Origin: Pezicula radicicola
Taxonomy: Eukaryota; Ascomycota; Leotiomycetes; Helotiales; Dermateaceae
NCBI GenBank assembly: GCA_003008705.1
Contig: PDUO01000003.1
Coordinates: 1,124,793 to 1,188,792 of the forward strand
Length of the DNA stretch: 64,000 nucleotides
Direction: 5' to 3'
The position numbers were made by a program, and so were the translations under genes. Below, piece by piece: positions 10,781-22,854 of the stretch. The notes beneath the pieces were generated by a model. It was not told the DNA's origin. It saw nothing but the letters and a program-made list of their open reading frames with translations, and did no database searches. Position 1 is the first letter of the stretch; every line of letters starts with the position of its first letter.

Positions 10781-11017
10781 TTTGAGGGCTTACTTGTCGC
10801 GACTTATATGATGTGATATGAAGACTTTCGTGAGTGTCTTGGAGAATTAAAGTGCTGTACTTAGAGAGGATTTGATCGACTTCTGCGCGAAGTCCTTTGA
10901 GAAATTTTGGTAGATGCGGGTGGTCTCCCGCTAGCGCCAAAATTAAAGGCTACCCGCGACGTCGAGCTTCAATATCGTAGAAAGACATTATTAAAAAGCA
11001 CCAGTCAATCACGCGCG

Positions 11018-11472
11018 ATGCTTTGTCTACGATGTTCTCGGGGCCTTAGTGCCACTCCAACCTCATCGATTGTCTCAAAGTCCTTGCAAAAGTCCTTTCA
11101 AGCATCCTCGAAAAGGTAGCAGCTTTACAATCCTCCTGTCTCAAGTTTAGGGCGCCGTTCACACAGTATAGGACATTCACATCAATCACGCCTCTCCGAC
11201 CAACACTCTCTCCCACCTCATTCAGACCTACGCTCTCCGCCAACGTACCTATATCTTCCGAAGGCGCGGCACCTCTGGATCTCCTACCAAAAATCTCCAC
11301 ACATCCAGCTTTAGGTGCTACGCAAGTACGATGCGGACCCCGAAATACGTTTAGCCCAAGTCATTTCGTACGGAAGAGGAGGCATGGATTCCTGAGCCGA
11401 TTGAGGACGAGGAAGGGGAGAAATACGTTGCAGAGGAGGAAAAGCAAGAATAGGAGTACACTCAGTCATTGA
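11018..11472 (+). CDS. MRPL34: Mitochondrial large ribosomal subunit protein bL34m
   Basis: Exons 11018-11115 and 11172-11472 (intron 56 bp, phase 2) give 132 residues. The C-terminal 45 residues are a clear bL34 domain: RNTFSPSHFVRKRRHGFLSR followed by LRTRKGRNTLQRRKSKNRS, matching the SHGFRARMATKNGRxVLxRRRAKGR pattern of bacterial L34. The N-terminal 85 residues, rich in Ser/Thr/Arg and beginning MLCLRCSRGL, are a probable mitochondrial presequence. The acceptor is TATAG at 11171; an earlier TTTAG at 11150 would also keep frame but leave an implausible 35 bp intron. Confidence 0.9.
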
Positions 11473-14400
11473 GGGGCATAATGCGATGCGCTTTGGTGTG
11501 CTGTATGATGAGATTTTGTTTGATGTACAATGGTTCTTGTAGAGATAAGCGCTACAAGGCTGAAGACTCATCCATGGTGTAAGATATTGCTAGAGAGGAC
11601 GATGTTGTATCATAATGCAAGCACAAGGTTTTGGTCAACGCCACTTCGAATCTTCCTTGCACGGAGCTTGCCGGGTTTCTGTTGCAATGCCATCATTGTT
11701 CTCGCGATCACCAGCTGTTATTGTTGTTCATTGGATGAGGTTCAATCACGGCTTCTACGGGAAGAAAAGCATATATAGAGCCAGCTTTATAGCTGCTCGG
11801 ATCTGCCTCTCTTCTTTAGCGTTTTACGAACTACACTGGGCCATGCTTCGCCACTTGGAAGCTGATCTACTAGTCTAATTGTCACCCATCGCTCAAGATT
11901 CACCTAATTTACGTTCGTTCTTCGTATTGAGGGAAGTAATGCTTGTGGCTCTCGAGGTAGTGAATAGGCTGAGCTTGTAGTTCACCACAATTTGCAAAAG
12001 CAAGCCGTTTTTGTGGTTTATGACCACACGCAAAAGATGAGGTAATATATCAATTGTACCATACCAAGCCCCGGAATATGGCTCCTAGTTCATTCTGTTG
12101 ATCCATATACCTTTCAGACTTATCCACTACCGCCGGCTCATAAGCCCAACTAACAAAACAGAAACACAAACGTCTCAATGGACATAGAGGTTCATAACAT
12201 ACGGTCCTCCACACAACTCGATACTGTTTCCAGCACATGGCATCTTACATCCCACGCTTGCATCAGTCATGGCGGCACCCGATAACAGCACAGATCCGCA
12301 GAAGCATTGGGACGCTATCCGTAGTTAATCCAATCAGCGTTTATACACTTTTACTCGAACGAAACCACGTCGGAGATTTAAATGTTCTGAAACATACAGT
12401 ATTCTGTACCAAAAATGGGATATGAGGAACAGAATGAAGCACAATATTCTGTTGTCATTGCTCCGCTCGATGTACTAGGACCTTGAAGTGCACGACTAAC
12501 ACTGTCAGTCCAGCAACCTATTGGCGTGCTAAACTGCATGTTAGTGTTTCTTCCTTCTCGAATGTGGTGTAGACGGAGATTTAAAACCTACATTGCCATT
12601 GTCACCCCAGTGTAGGCAAGGAGAGCGCTAAGTTGAAATACTCCCTTTGAAAACAGCAACATGTTGACGAATATGCAAAAGTTTTCCACAAGGAAACTCT
12701 GTTCCCGCGTTGCTTCTTGGGGGCAAAATCCACCTTCTTATAGAAGCTAGAGGTAACATATGAACCCCAAAGGAGAAAGAAGTGGTCACTAGATATGTTT
12801 TCCATACCTAATATCTACTTCTTCGTACTTCTGTGTCTTTCTAGGTGGCACAGAACTCGTATTTAAAGCTTTACAGCTCTTCAAAGCAACACAAAGGCCG
12901 AGGCTTTTAGTCGTATTGGTATCTTGTGATGCTTATACTTACAGAAAAGAGCACTAGAGTAACACAAGTCGAACCCTCAACATTCGGCTATGCCGTTTTG
13001 TATTACTATGTGTATTTGTGGCGTTCTATCTCCTTCTTTAGAATGCGTGTCATCCCATATTGGTGAGCAGAAGTGGTGCTCGAGGTAGTTCCTCGATCCC
13101 TTATTGGGTTGGGAGATATTTATTTACTGCTCTACTTATGAGGTTGAACAAGGTGTATTGGCCTGCGGAAACAATTGGCAATGTAACACAGAGGTAGCTT
13201 ACTTTTGCTTGTCTTCTCTATTAGACTATTAAAGCCATCTGAGAGTGTCTGTGAAGTGTTACGGAATAGACTTTTGATACTTACCTAGATGGAAGATGGC
13301 TGACAGACGACAAAAAGTCTGGTTGTATTGCCGTGTACTGGGAATTATATTACATGGTAAAAGTTTTTAACAGCTCAGAACTGTAGTTGTAGGTACGACA
13401 GAACTAAGTTATGGGGTGCGCTGCCTTGATAATTCAGGCTACACAGACTCACAGATATCTGGCAGAAGCTTAGGGTGGGCTGTATGGAATGACTCTAATT
13501 TACTCTAGAGTACTATCTGATCTGAAAGTATAGAAGTCAAGTGAGCACTCAAATATGGGTTAGCGATGACTGTTTAAGTTACCCCCAATGGTTTTCGCTT
13601 GTCACAATCAATCCGAGTCAATCATTTCTCCTTATTATCCGGAGTAGATCAGTATTGATTCGAGTCTACGAAATTCTAATTGCGTCCTGACAGGGTTTCT
13701 AAAATAAACGGAATGCGATGGCAGAAAAAGTATAAAGCAGAGTTACGACTCTACGAGCTACAAAGTTACTCATTAAGTTAGTCTGCCTCCGTGAGTTGCT
13801 CAACATAACCCTACAGCCAATTAAGACTACTAAAAATATGAAAGTACCAGTAATGCCAAGAAGACTAGCTTGTAGAGCACAACCACGCGTTAACCGACTC
13901 CCGTGAAGCTCAGAACTGTCATGTCTGTACATCCGTGACCCCGGAAACTAATACCTACAGCAGTAGTAGTACTTAGTATATAATTCTTTGCCCAAGCAAA
14001 CTTATTAGTAGGCCTAAGAATCTAAGCCTAAGCAAAATAGAAGTACAAAAGTTAGCTATAATCTCTCCCAGAAATGACACATTCAAGCCATTTAACCAAG
14101 AATGTCACTTGTAACTCTATGGCAGCAACATAGATGACTTCCCGTGATGATCTTCCCGCAAAGCCTTCACAGAACGCCATAACTTTAACTCGCAGTAAAA
14201 AGATGATCTCATTACCCCGCCGAGCCCCCAATTCGGCAATACCCGCAGCTTAGATGACACCTTAAAAACTACCTGCCGGGGTATAAACTCGGATTCTCGA
14301 TAGACTTAATCATTCTTCCGATTAGCGAGCTACCGAGTACGGGTTATGTATGTACTGGATGTTGTACGAGAACTCTAAAGTTCTAAGCTGGAAGTTGCCG

Positions 14401-14781
14401 AAGAAGAACCTCTGGATGAACTACGTAGAGCCACAGCACCAGAATTGTTCACCGTTACCAGTCATATATCCTCAGTAAATTGCAGGTCTGTGGGCATGGA
14501 ATTGTGCTGGCAGCCAAGAGCTTTGTTTCACTTGAAATCAAGGTGATTCGTTCGCAACTTTTTCGCATTTCGTACTTCACAACTCGTATGCCAGAAAGAG
14601 GCATTGATGAACATTCACTTGTCAAAAAGCCGAGTTTACGGATCACTTGATCAATAAAGATCTATATGGGTTGAGTATCGGTTCAAGATGGAAAAGTACA
14701 TATATCCTTGATTCTTACGTACCAATTTTCTCCATCACTCTTTTAAGATCACCTTGCTACATTCTTTTGGTTCCTCTCACA
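11473..14781. other. Gene-poor 3.3 kb stretch
   Basis: No frame longer than about 90 codons and none with recognisable content on either strand. I see no tRNA-like box pairs and no clear terminal repeats. Parts near 13,970-14,050 are AT-rich and reminiscent of decayed transposon sequence, but I cannot align them to a family. The last few hundred bases are the promoter of the FAD oxidase gene. Confidence 0.45.
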
Positions 14782-16781
14782 ATGAAATCCATATTTTTAC
14801 TGCATTTGGTTGTGCACCTACCGGCTTTTGTCCTCGGGGCGACTGCACCAGCAGGATGCCGAAAACTACACACGGACGACGATTGGCCAGCACTCGAAGT
14901 TTGGCAAGCTGCCATCCCTGGTGTAATCCAAGGAAATGGTAGCGACGCTAATGGACCTCTTCCTGACTATCGTATCCGAGCTCAGAACGCTGGTGATGTA
15001 CAAGCAGCTGTAAAATTCGCAACTGCAAACAATATCCGTCTTACAGTTATTACGACTGGCCACGATCAACAAGGACGAAGTGATGCGGGTTCAGGTCTCA
15101 TAATTGACCTGTCCGAGCTGAGAGGAGCCAGACTTGCCGAGTCGTTCACTGCAACAGAGCAAGGCGTTGAGACCCTTGATCACAATGCAACTGCAAATGT
15201 TATCACTCCCAATCCTGATAGTCAAGCGGCGGTCACATTTGGTCCTGCAGTGGCTGGCCTTCCTCTTAATTATGCAGTTGCTCCGTCGGGTCTATTCACA
15301 GTTAGTGGAGCAGCTGGTTAGTATCTTTCTATTACATGTTAAACCACTCAATAGCTAATGCCACTGCAGCAACGGTAGCGGTCGGAGGAGGATGGGGTCA
15401 GAACGGTGGCTACGGCCCATTGACTGCACAGTAAGAATATTCTCTGGTCCATATTTCCCATTTAAGCTGGCTCATTGAGCTTTGAGACGTGTCTCTAGAG
15501 TTGGAACATGTGCCAAAGCTAGTGAACCGCGTCTTACGCTATTAAATTTACCCCAAAGAAGTATCACTAACGCTGAGAATGTCTAGGTATGGACTTGGTG
15601 TTGATCAATGGCTTGAAGCACATATTGTCACACCAGATGGCGAGCTCAAGGTTGCTAACGCGGTTTCCAACCCAGACCTCTTCTGGGCGATTCGCGGAGG
15701 CGGTGGAGGGACTTTTGGTGTTGTTGTTCAGGCTACATGGAAAGCATATCCTGTAGTGCCAATGACTGGTTACAACTGGTATATCAACTCCACGACGACT
15801 GGAGACAACGTAACCAACATTGAAACCGGCGAAACACCCATCAGTGAAGCGATGCAATATCTTATGTCAGAATTGCCGGGACTTCAAGAGAAAGGAATTA
15901 CGGGTTACTTCTACGTTTCGCCTTCGGCTGTTCGATGCTATGCAATCCACCCTGGTAACAATTCTGGTACAGCTAATGCTAATGCTGTCTGGGGACCAAT
16001 TCTCTCGAAAATGTCTTCTTTCTCGGGAATGACTCCATTCCAGACTAAACCATACAACTTCGCGAACTACAAGGAATTCTTTGACACCACATATGGACCT
16101 CTTGGAGCTCCACTCGCCGTTCCAGCTGAGCCACGAAACCGAGGCATTATTCCATACGATAGTCGTCTCCTGGCTGCTGAACATCTCCAAAGTCCCAACA
16201 TCACTTATGCGTTGAGAGGAACACAAGGCAATTACGGTATATTGTTGGCTGCACCTGGTCAAGCAGTAGGCGATGGAACCGATACCTCAGCGAACCCAGG
16301 ATGGAGAAAGGCGACGGCCTTTCTAGTCGGTTTCAAACAAGGCGATTTGAATGTAGATGGGCTCCGAGAACTTGCTCCTGATATGGGTACATACATAAAC
16401 GAGGTACGTCTTCTCTAAATTTAACAATCCTCATAGAATGAGATGTTGATCTCCTTTTAGGCTAGTGTGACACAGGAAAACTGGACAGTGGCATTTTGGG
16501 GCGATAACTACCCCAGACTTTCCGAAATCAAATCAAGCATCGATCCAAACATGACATTCTGGGTTAGTCCTGGAATTAATGCCGACCACATGGAAGCAGT
16601 TGACGGCCGCGCCTGCTTGATTACTCCTACACCAGAAACACCATCGTTAGTTGCACCATTTACCGATAGGCACGTCGCTGCGAATCTCACTATTGATGGT
16701 GACTTTCTCTTTGGGAAGCAGGAGTTGATTGGTACACAATATCCTGCACCCGGAACTCAACTTGGCTTGCAGGATGAGTAG
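14782..16781 (+). CDS. Secreted FAD-linked oxidase, berberine bridge enzyme-like
   Basis: Exons 14782-15316, 15370-15430, 15587-16403 and 16461-16781 (introns 53, 156 and 57 bp) encode 577 residues. A hydrophobic signal peptide (about residues 2-19) precedes a PCMH-type FAD domain. TTGHDQQGRSD places the probable covalent 8-alpha-histidyl FAD ligand at His94. The second attachment Cys of bicovalent members is absent: the equivalent segment reads SGAAGATVAVGGGWGQNGGYG. The substrate half contains YGLGVDQWLEAHIVTPDGEL and GGGGGTFGVV, both typical of the family. N-glycosylation sequons are present. Fungal members oxidise carbohydrates, alkaloids or secondary metabolites; the substrate here is unknown. 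It is not embedded in an obvious metabolite cluster. Confidence 0.93.
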
Positions 16782-17907
16782 GTAGGCTGTTCATCTTTGG
16801 ATCTGAGGGGCTTTATAAGCGTTTTGAGTCTTACTAAATTTTTCCTTTGTCCCCTTTTACCGTTTGGTGGCTTTGGTGGCTTTTGTATATACTTTACTTC
16901 AAGTCCTATATTACTTCTGTTACAGAAATATATTCTCTTTTCATAACTTGTATTGACTCTTAGTATTAAGACCAGGGTGTTCATCGGGATCTATACATAA
17001 CTAACGTAAACGAATAATTCCTAATCGAGTAGTGAAAGAAACTCGACCTGTGGTTACTGTAAGCGAGGAAACGACCCAGATAATACGTACGAAGAAGTGT
17101 AAGTGCCTTAGCATATTAAATGGGGTGTCGTATTAGTGATTAACGGTACGTGAGTTTTTAATTTCCAGTGATTTGTAGGTTTAAGTATTTGGTAATGTCA
17201 AATATACTTAGCGAAACTCCCCCTAAGAATGCCTAGATATGTCGGTGTTACACATCCGTGTCGCATTTTCGTGTCGCATACCTTAACTTAACCTTTACAG
17301 TTACTCGCTTTTACAGTTAAGGTACTCGCTTGAACCAATCAAAGCCCATACTTTGCCAGGCGTCACGGTCATGCGGACCGACCCTTGTCATGCGAACTTT
17401 GGACGACGAAATTCCAATTCATCACAATTAATATCCTTCTTTCACAACAACTTCAGAACAACATCACAAGCTTCACAGCTTGAGCCTTGGGTGACGGCAT
17501 CATGCAGACTTTCTTTCCCAGCAATAATAGCTGCTCAACATTGTCGGCGAGAGGGCATCAGCCTCCTTTGGCGCACTTCGTGCAGGACAAGTACCGTGGC
17601 TCAGGCGTAAAAATTGGCCGCCGTCTGTTGCTTGTCGTGATCCCATTGGCTTGATCTCCACGGGGTTCTGTATGCACTGCGGCTGACTTTCAGCCCCCAA
17701 ATTCGAGAGACAAAACGAATATCATTTCTCTGCAAAGCCTCGTCCATCGTTTATTTATTCTTTTCAATTCAAATGCTTGAGCATGCTTGCCCTTTTCTCT
17801 TCTGCTGACCTTATTTTTCATTTCTTAGGACGAACATTACCTGCCTGCCTATCTCTATCTAGGTACGACTGTAGCTATCTCCACCCTAGCTTCAGCCTTG
17901 CCTCGCC
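16782..17907. other. Intergenic upstream of the modin-like gene
   Basis: No gene recognised. There are small direct repeats (TTTACAGTTA...ACTCGCTT twice at about 17,292-17,333; TGTCGCAT twice near 17,260). The frame at 17353-17610 has no family features. Confidence 0.45.
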
Positions 17908-19864
17908 ATGAGTTTGAATACCGTCAACCAGAACGTCCTCGGCCTTGTAGCACTTCTCGTCTCCCTTGTAGCTCTCCTCACAACCGTTCTACAGGTTCTG
18001 CAACAATATTTCTCGAGTGCTGAGGGTTATCGAAGATGTGCGGAATCGGTGATGGGCTTGTGGTACAAGGGGACACACAGAAAGCTACGTTTGCACGAAT
18101 TTCGCTTCGAAGTCGTCTTCGAGACGCCCGTCATCTTTGTAGCTCCGCCGGATAATGTTAGAGGTCCAATTGATGGACGGGATATTCATTATATCGATGG
18201 CACCCCAGAATCTTACGAAAATACCCGTGTCCTTAGTTCAGAAAAACAGGATTCGGCCGACCGACAAGCTATTCAACGAGTACATACCGCCGACGATGAG
18301 CGAGCCTCATGGCTCACGCTTCTCTCGGTCCTACAACGTAAGGAAAAGGAGTCTAGAAAATGGGACGAGCAAGAAAGATGTGAGAAACAGAAACCACCCC
18401 GAGGGAGTTCGAGAACACTTATCGGTCCACCACAATATGGACTCACCGTTGGTTTACAAAGTAAAACGAGGTCATGGGATTTCATGCCTGCAGCGATTAC
18501 AAAACCCTACGCAACTTCTGCAATCTGGTAAGCACCATCTACTTGAGTTGATTCCAAGAATTTGGCAATGCCTTACGGCATTCCTCTTCAGCCATGCTTC
18601 ATAACTCCCTGATTAGTCTCCTCATATATAACCTCTGTGAGAGCAAGAGAGCTGACACCGACCCTTTAGCCATTTGGTTGAGATGATGTCCATGCTAGGA
18701 ATATATTGGAAAGTGTTTGACCAGGAGCTTTGGAATCTCCGCGCTGAAGGAAATGGGCATATTTTGACCTCAACTCAGGTTCACGTTAGTATTTCCGCGG
18801 GGGACTATGTTCGCAACCTTGGTAGTAGAATTCCTCTGACGAATTCACTTTTAGGGTCTAGGCTTGATGGTCACATTTGCTGTTACAGGTAAATCAAAAT
18901 TTCAGGAGAATCGTGTTATTCCACATGACGCCTTAAAGGGATTGGCTTTCGGGACTGTCCCGAACATCTTCGACGACACAGATTATCAAAAGGCCAATGA
19001 AAATGCTCGAACCATTGACCTGCAATTTGGGGAGCCCGATGAAGTTGCGCATACATTAGAGTCCCTGGGATGTTCGCTGGAGACCATAGAGAGATTCCAA
19101 AAGGACCATAAGCATATTTTCTCAGGTATGGACACTTACGTTTTAAAGTGCCAACGCAGACCCTTAACTTCATTCTAGTTTCCTTCGAGATTGTAGCCAT
19201 GCTTGCAAAGGTTTTTCGCATTCGGGGAAGCAACTTCCGTATGATACCAAACCCGACGACGGACAATTGGCTCAAGAATCCGGATCCAAGAAAAGCCTCT
19301 TGGAAAATCACTCTTCTGATGCAAATTTTCCAGCGTAAATTGGCGGAAATTCGTGGTTCGGGAAACTTTTCTTTTGACCGACCAATTATCACGACTATTT
19401 CGGAACATTGGGTCATCATCAACAGAGAAGGATGTTCTGATGACGATGCGAAGCTTAGCATTGAGGCTAAGGAAGCGATACACAATGCTATCGATGATGT
19501 GGACAAATACCTATTGCAAGACGTCAAACAAGCGGATTACATAAATGTCCTGGTTTCTCACCTCGACACTGTGATGGAAATTCTAAGCCACGCGAACGCC
19601 CAGCTTAATACTCTTGTACTCGCGAATAAGGAGGAGCCGTTCATGAGAAATTACTTCGAAAATGTCCTACCTACTATCAGAGATAAGCCTGATGCAGCAG
19701 GCAAGCGACCGAGTGACGAGGAGAAAAAGCTGAGAACCACGATCTGGCTCATCTTGATATTTCGAATGCTATGCTGGCTTTTGCTTCACGACTTCGATAG
19801 CCATGATGTGAAGCGCGTGCCGTCGGACCTCAAGGGGAGTCGGATGCCAGTCTTCATTGGTTGA
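17908..19864 (+). CDS. Modin-like (MOD-A family) membrane-associated protein
   Basis: Exons 17908-18527, 18670-18784, 18855-19125 and 19179-19864 (introns 142, 70 and 53 bp) give 563 residues. Joins restore ATSAICHLVEMMSMLG, STQVHGLGLMVTFAVTGKS and KHIFSVSFEIVAML. A hydrophobic N-terminal segment (about 10-31) is followed by a conserved core beginning SSAEGYRRCAESVMGLW, and a second hydrophobic stretch (WLILIFRMLCWLLL) lies near the C-terminus. I recall this architecture under the name modin in fungal annotations, after the Podospora anserina heterokaryon-incompatibility suppressor; the biochemical role is unknown. The family name is from memory and unverified; the gene model is firmer than the name. 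Confidence 0.8.
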
Positions 19865-20479
19865 GACTCGAGCGTGTTGGGCAACGCTATTTCGGAGGCA
19901 CTTTAACTATCACTATCTCCGTTTTGTACAAAAGCAACAGTGCTGAGAAGTATTTCACGACGGCCTTACGAACTAATTTCTGGGAGGTTTATAGGTGTTC
20001 AGGCGCTTTCGGCATATCAACGTTGTGGGCTAGTGATCAAAACCTTAGCGATTGGTATTCTTGGGGGTTCAACATTTATGAGGAAATTTAAAGGAGCATA
20101 ATAGAGGCAATCTTACAGCATTATCTATTGGGGTTTCGGTGGTTAACTGAGTATGCTTAACTTTGATACTACTTTCTCTTGATTTACCCGGGGCCGGTGA
20201 TATCAAGGATATATCCAACTAGTCCAGGTTGTCTTTTCAATGGTCTTCTGACCCTTTAGCAAAGGGCTGGGATGAATAAATTGAGTTGTGCACCTCAAGC
20301 CACACTATTAATACAGATGGTGTCGTCTGCATCATAATGAGTCAATAACTTACTGCTTCACTAGCTTGTTACTAGCATTAACTTCACGTCTACACTTGCC
20401 TCACGAGGCTTCATGCTTTCTTTCGATACGTTGGATAAGTACTAATAACATTTGCAGAAGTTGGTCTCTTTACTTAGGT
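19865..20479. other. Intergenic between convergent genes
   Basis: 3' flanks of the modin-like gene and the dioxygenase gene. Short random frames only; no repeat or RNA gene seen. Confidence 0.5.
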
Positions 20480-21977
20480 CTAGTCATCCTCCAGTCCCAA
20501 AGCCGCTCTTCTTGTTGGCGCGTTGGGATCAAAGTATGGCTTCTCAGCTAAGCTGGTGACACGAGTACCGTGCCTGGGTTCCGAACCTTCGTAATCCCAT
20601 GAAGCATTGTGGATCGTGATCCTGTTATCCCACAAAGCAGAGGTCCTTGGTGTCCACTTGAAACGGACTTGGATATCGACTGTTCCAGTGTTAGTATTGT
20701 CTCTTTCAAAACAGTTCCGGGAGCTAAAACATAATCTAGGAGTAAAGAAATGGCGCAGCTCTAGGATAGGATGGTAAAAAATCAAGGCCACTAACCATTC
20801 TTCTCATATACATCGTAAAGGTAGTTCAAGATAACGTCGCTTTCTGCCTTGTCCAACCCGACAATCTGCTTAGTCATTGCTCTGTTGACCCAGAGAGCCT
20901 TCCATCCAGTAGCTGGGTGAACACGGACGAGAGGGTGGGTTCTCTCGATGTTGTGAGGACCTTGGGTTGGGTCATCACGGTTGAGGTATTTGTGGGCAGA
21001 GACATAAATTGCTTCTTTTCCATCGATAATCTTACGGAAGTCAGGAGAGAGCTTAGAGTATGCCGAATAGCCACTGGCCCAAAGGGTGTCTCCTCCAACA
21101 CTTGGGACGGTGTCATTGTGCAAGTGAGTGATTCCTGCTGGCTGACGTTCGTGGACAAGATCGCTAATTGGCGGCCTGTTAGTTTTTACAACCGGAAGCG
21201 TCAAGGGATGTCTTACGTGTGCCATCTGCTGGCTCCGCCGGGATTTCTGAAAGAAGCCTTTCTCTCGGTTGCCCAGAGGGCTGGCCAGATAATAGAGACT
21301 CCTGGAACACCTGGGACGTGGGGAACTAGAGGCTTCGTAATTATTAGTAGGGAACATGCTATTCAAAGCAAGAAGCTACTTACATGGACCTCTACCTCGC
21401 CATAGTACTCGCCGAGGGCCTTCTGTTGCTGAGGAGAGAGATCTTGATCCCGGAAGAACACGACACTGCGTTCGGCGATCAACAGAGCTAGCTCATCCTT
21501 TTGCTATCGAGGGAACTGATATCAGCACTACTTCACTTATATTCTGCAAGAAGACGTAAGAGTAACGATATTTCTGGGAACACAATCTGGTCTAAAACAG
21601 CAACTCTACGTAGCGAAAATACACACCTGGTCTGTCAGGTCCTTCAACTGCAAGCCCACGATTTCAGTTCCAATATGGGCAGTAAGGTCTATGACCTCCT
21701 TAGCAGCACTGAACAAAGCTGATTTGGATTTGTCAGCCCTCGCGCCAGCGTCGATGTGCTCTCTTGGAGTATTGCGGATTGCAAAGGCATCATCTAAGTA
21801 GAGAGGTGCAGCAACATCCTCTGGGTAGCCCTTCGACAAATCAATGCCAGCCTTTTCAAGGCGAGCACGAGCTGGTTCAGGGAGGGGTACTTCGACCAGT
21901 CGTTTGGATGGAAGCTTGACATCTTTGATTCCTGGATGGATGGGCAAGGGGATTTCTGTGGTTGCTGATGGAGCCAT
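20480..21977 (-). CDS. TauD/TfdA-family 2-oxoglutarate dioxygenase, probable sulfonate dioxygenase
   Basis: The family (yeast Jlp1, bacterial TauD) hydroxylates sulfonates such as taurine next to sulfur, releasing sulfite. Exons on the reverse strand: 21977-21627, 21503-21384, 21332-21217, 21163-20796 and 20679-20480, giving 384 residues. The iron facial triad is visible as H195-x-D197 (RWHTD) and His342 (WDNRITIH), with the 2-oxoglutarate-binding Arg in RHGTR (354-358). Downstream blocks GDTLWASGY, ERTHPLVRVHPATGWKALWV and HNASWDYEG are typical of fungal members. Intron 2 (21333-21383) is kept in frame only by an AAG acceptor, 10 bases after a CTAAT branch site. Divergent from a permease gene, suggesting a sulfonate-use pair. 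Confidence 0.93.
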
Positions 21978-22854
21978 TGTGAATATATGAAACTATCACT
22001 GGAAATGAGTAGTATTTTGTTTGGTACGGTAGGTACAGTACAGTAAGTGTAAGTGCTCTATGGAGAACTAATCCAAGAAGTAACAACCATATTCTACGAG
22101 CAAGATGACTTCTTTTATCTGATTTCTCTGGCTAAATTACCCCTCCCTTCTCTCCTGATAACAGCAGCAACGTACTATTAGCACAATACGTTGATTTCTA
22201 ATATTCGCAATCCTATGCGTCGCTATGAATGCTATCGCTTGACTTGGCGGCGTCGTCTTGGAGGGGTGACAGCACGCAAGATCTACCCCACATTGCACCA
22301 CAACGACCAAGCTACAACAAGTGAACCCAAGTGAACCCAAGTAAAACCCCCCGAACAACAAATCAAATTATAGAGGCTACTTTGGGCAATCCTACGTGCT
22401 GATCTCCACCCGTTTTCCTTATCTGTCCGACTCCTTTAATTCGACAGGACTCTCAATGGCGTATTGTACTTGCAGAAGCACAACATCAAATACGCACAAT
22501 ATGATGGACGCCGTGGTCTGACAGCGGCAGAGCAGGCTCGATTTATATAACTGGATTCGGTATGCGGAAGCCTTTAATTGCCGCGATATCCTTCACTGAA
22601 GATTGCCAGAGGAACTACAGTAGGTCACATACCCTTCCTTTCTCCACCAGCTCGGGCACCGGAGCAGCACGTAATGGGTGGCTCCTTTCATCATGAGGAC
22701 CCTGGAATTCGCAAGCAGTAGTTTGAGTACAGTCACCAGGGTGCTTGGAAATATATGGCTCTGGTGGCCCACGTACCATGGTCATGGTTATAAGTACTCA
22801 AAGCTGCAACCTGCAGCAGGGCAAGCCGCTGCCGAACTTTTGTCACTTTCTTCG
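21978..22854. promoter_or_regulatory. Divergent promoter between sulfonate dioxygenase and permease
   Basis: 877 bp separate the two ATGs. A TATA-like TTTATATAA lies at 22542-22550 toward the permease, and a 10 bp direct repeat GTGAACCCAA occurs twice at 22321-22340. A short upstream ORF starts at 22674. I looked for a perfect Cys3-type ATGRYRYCAT sulfur-control site and did not find one by eye. Confidence 0.5.

Noticed and set aside
11116..11150. 35 bp intron in bL34m ending at TTTAG
   Set aside because: Keeps frame but is shorter than introns usually spliced in these fungi; TATAG at 11171 gives a 56 bp intron in the same frame.
22693..22854. 54-residue N-terminal extension of the MFS permease from ATG 22693
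   Set aside because: Trp/Tyr-rich sequence is foreign to the family; kept only as an alternative start.
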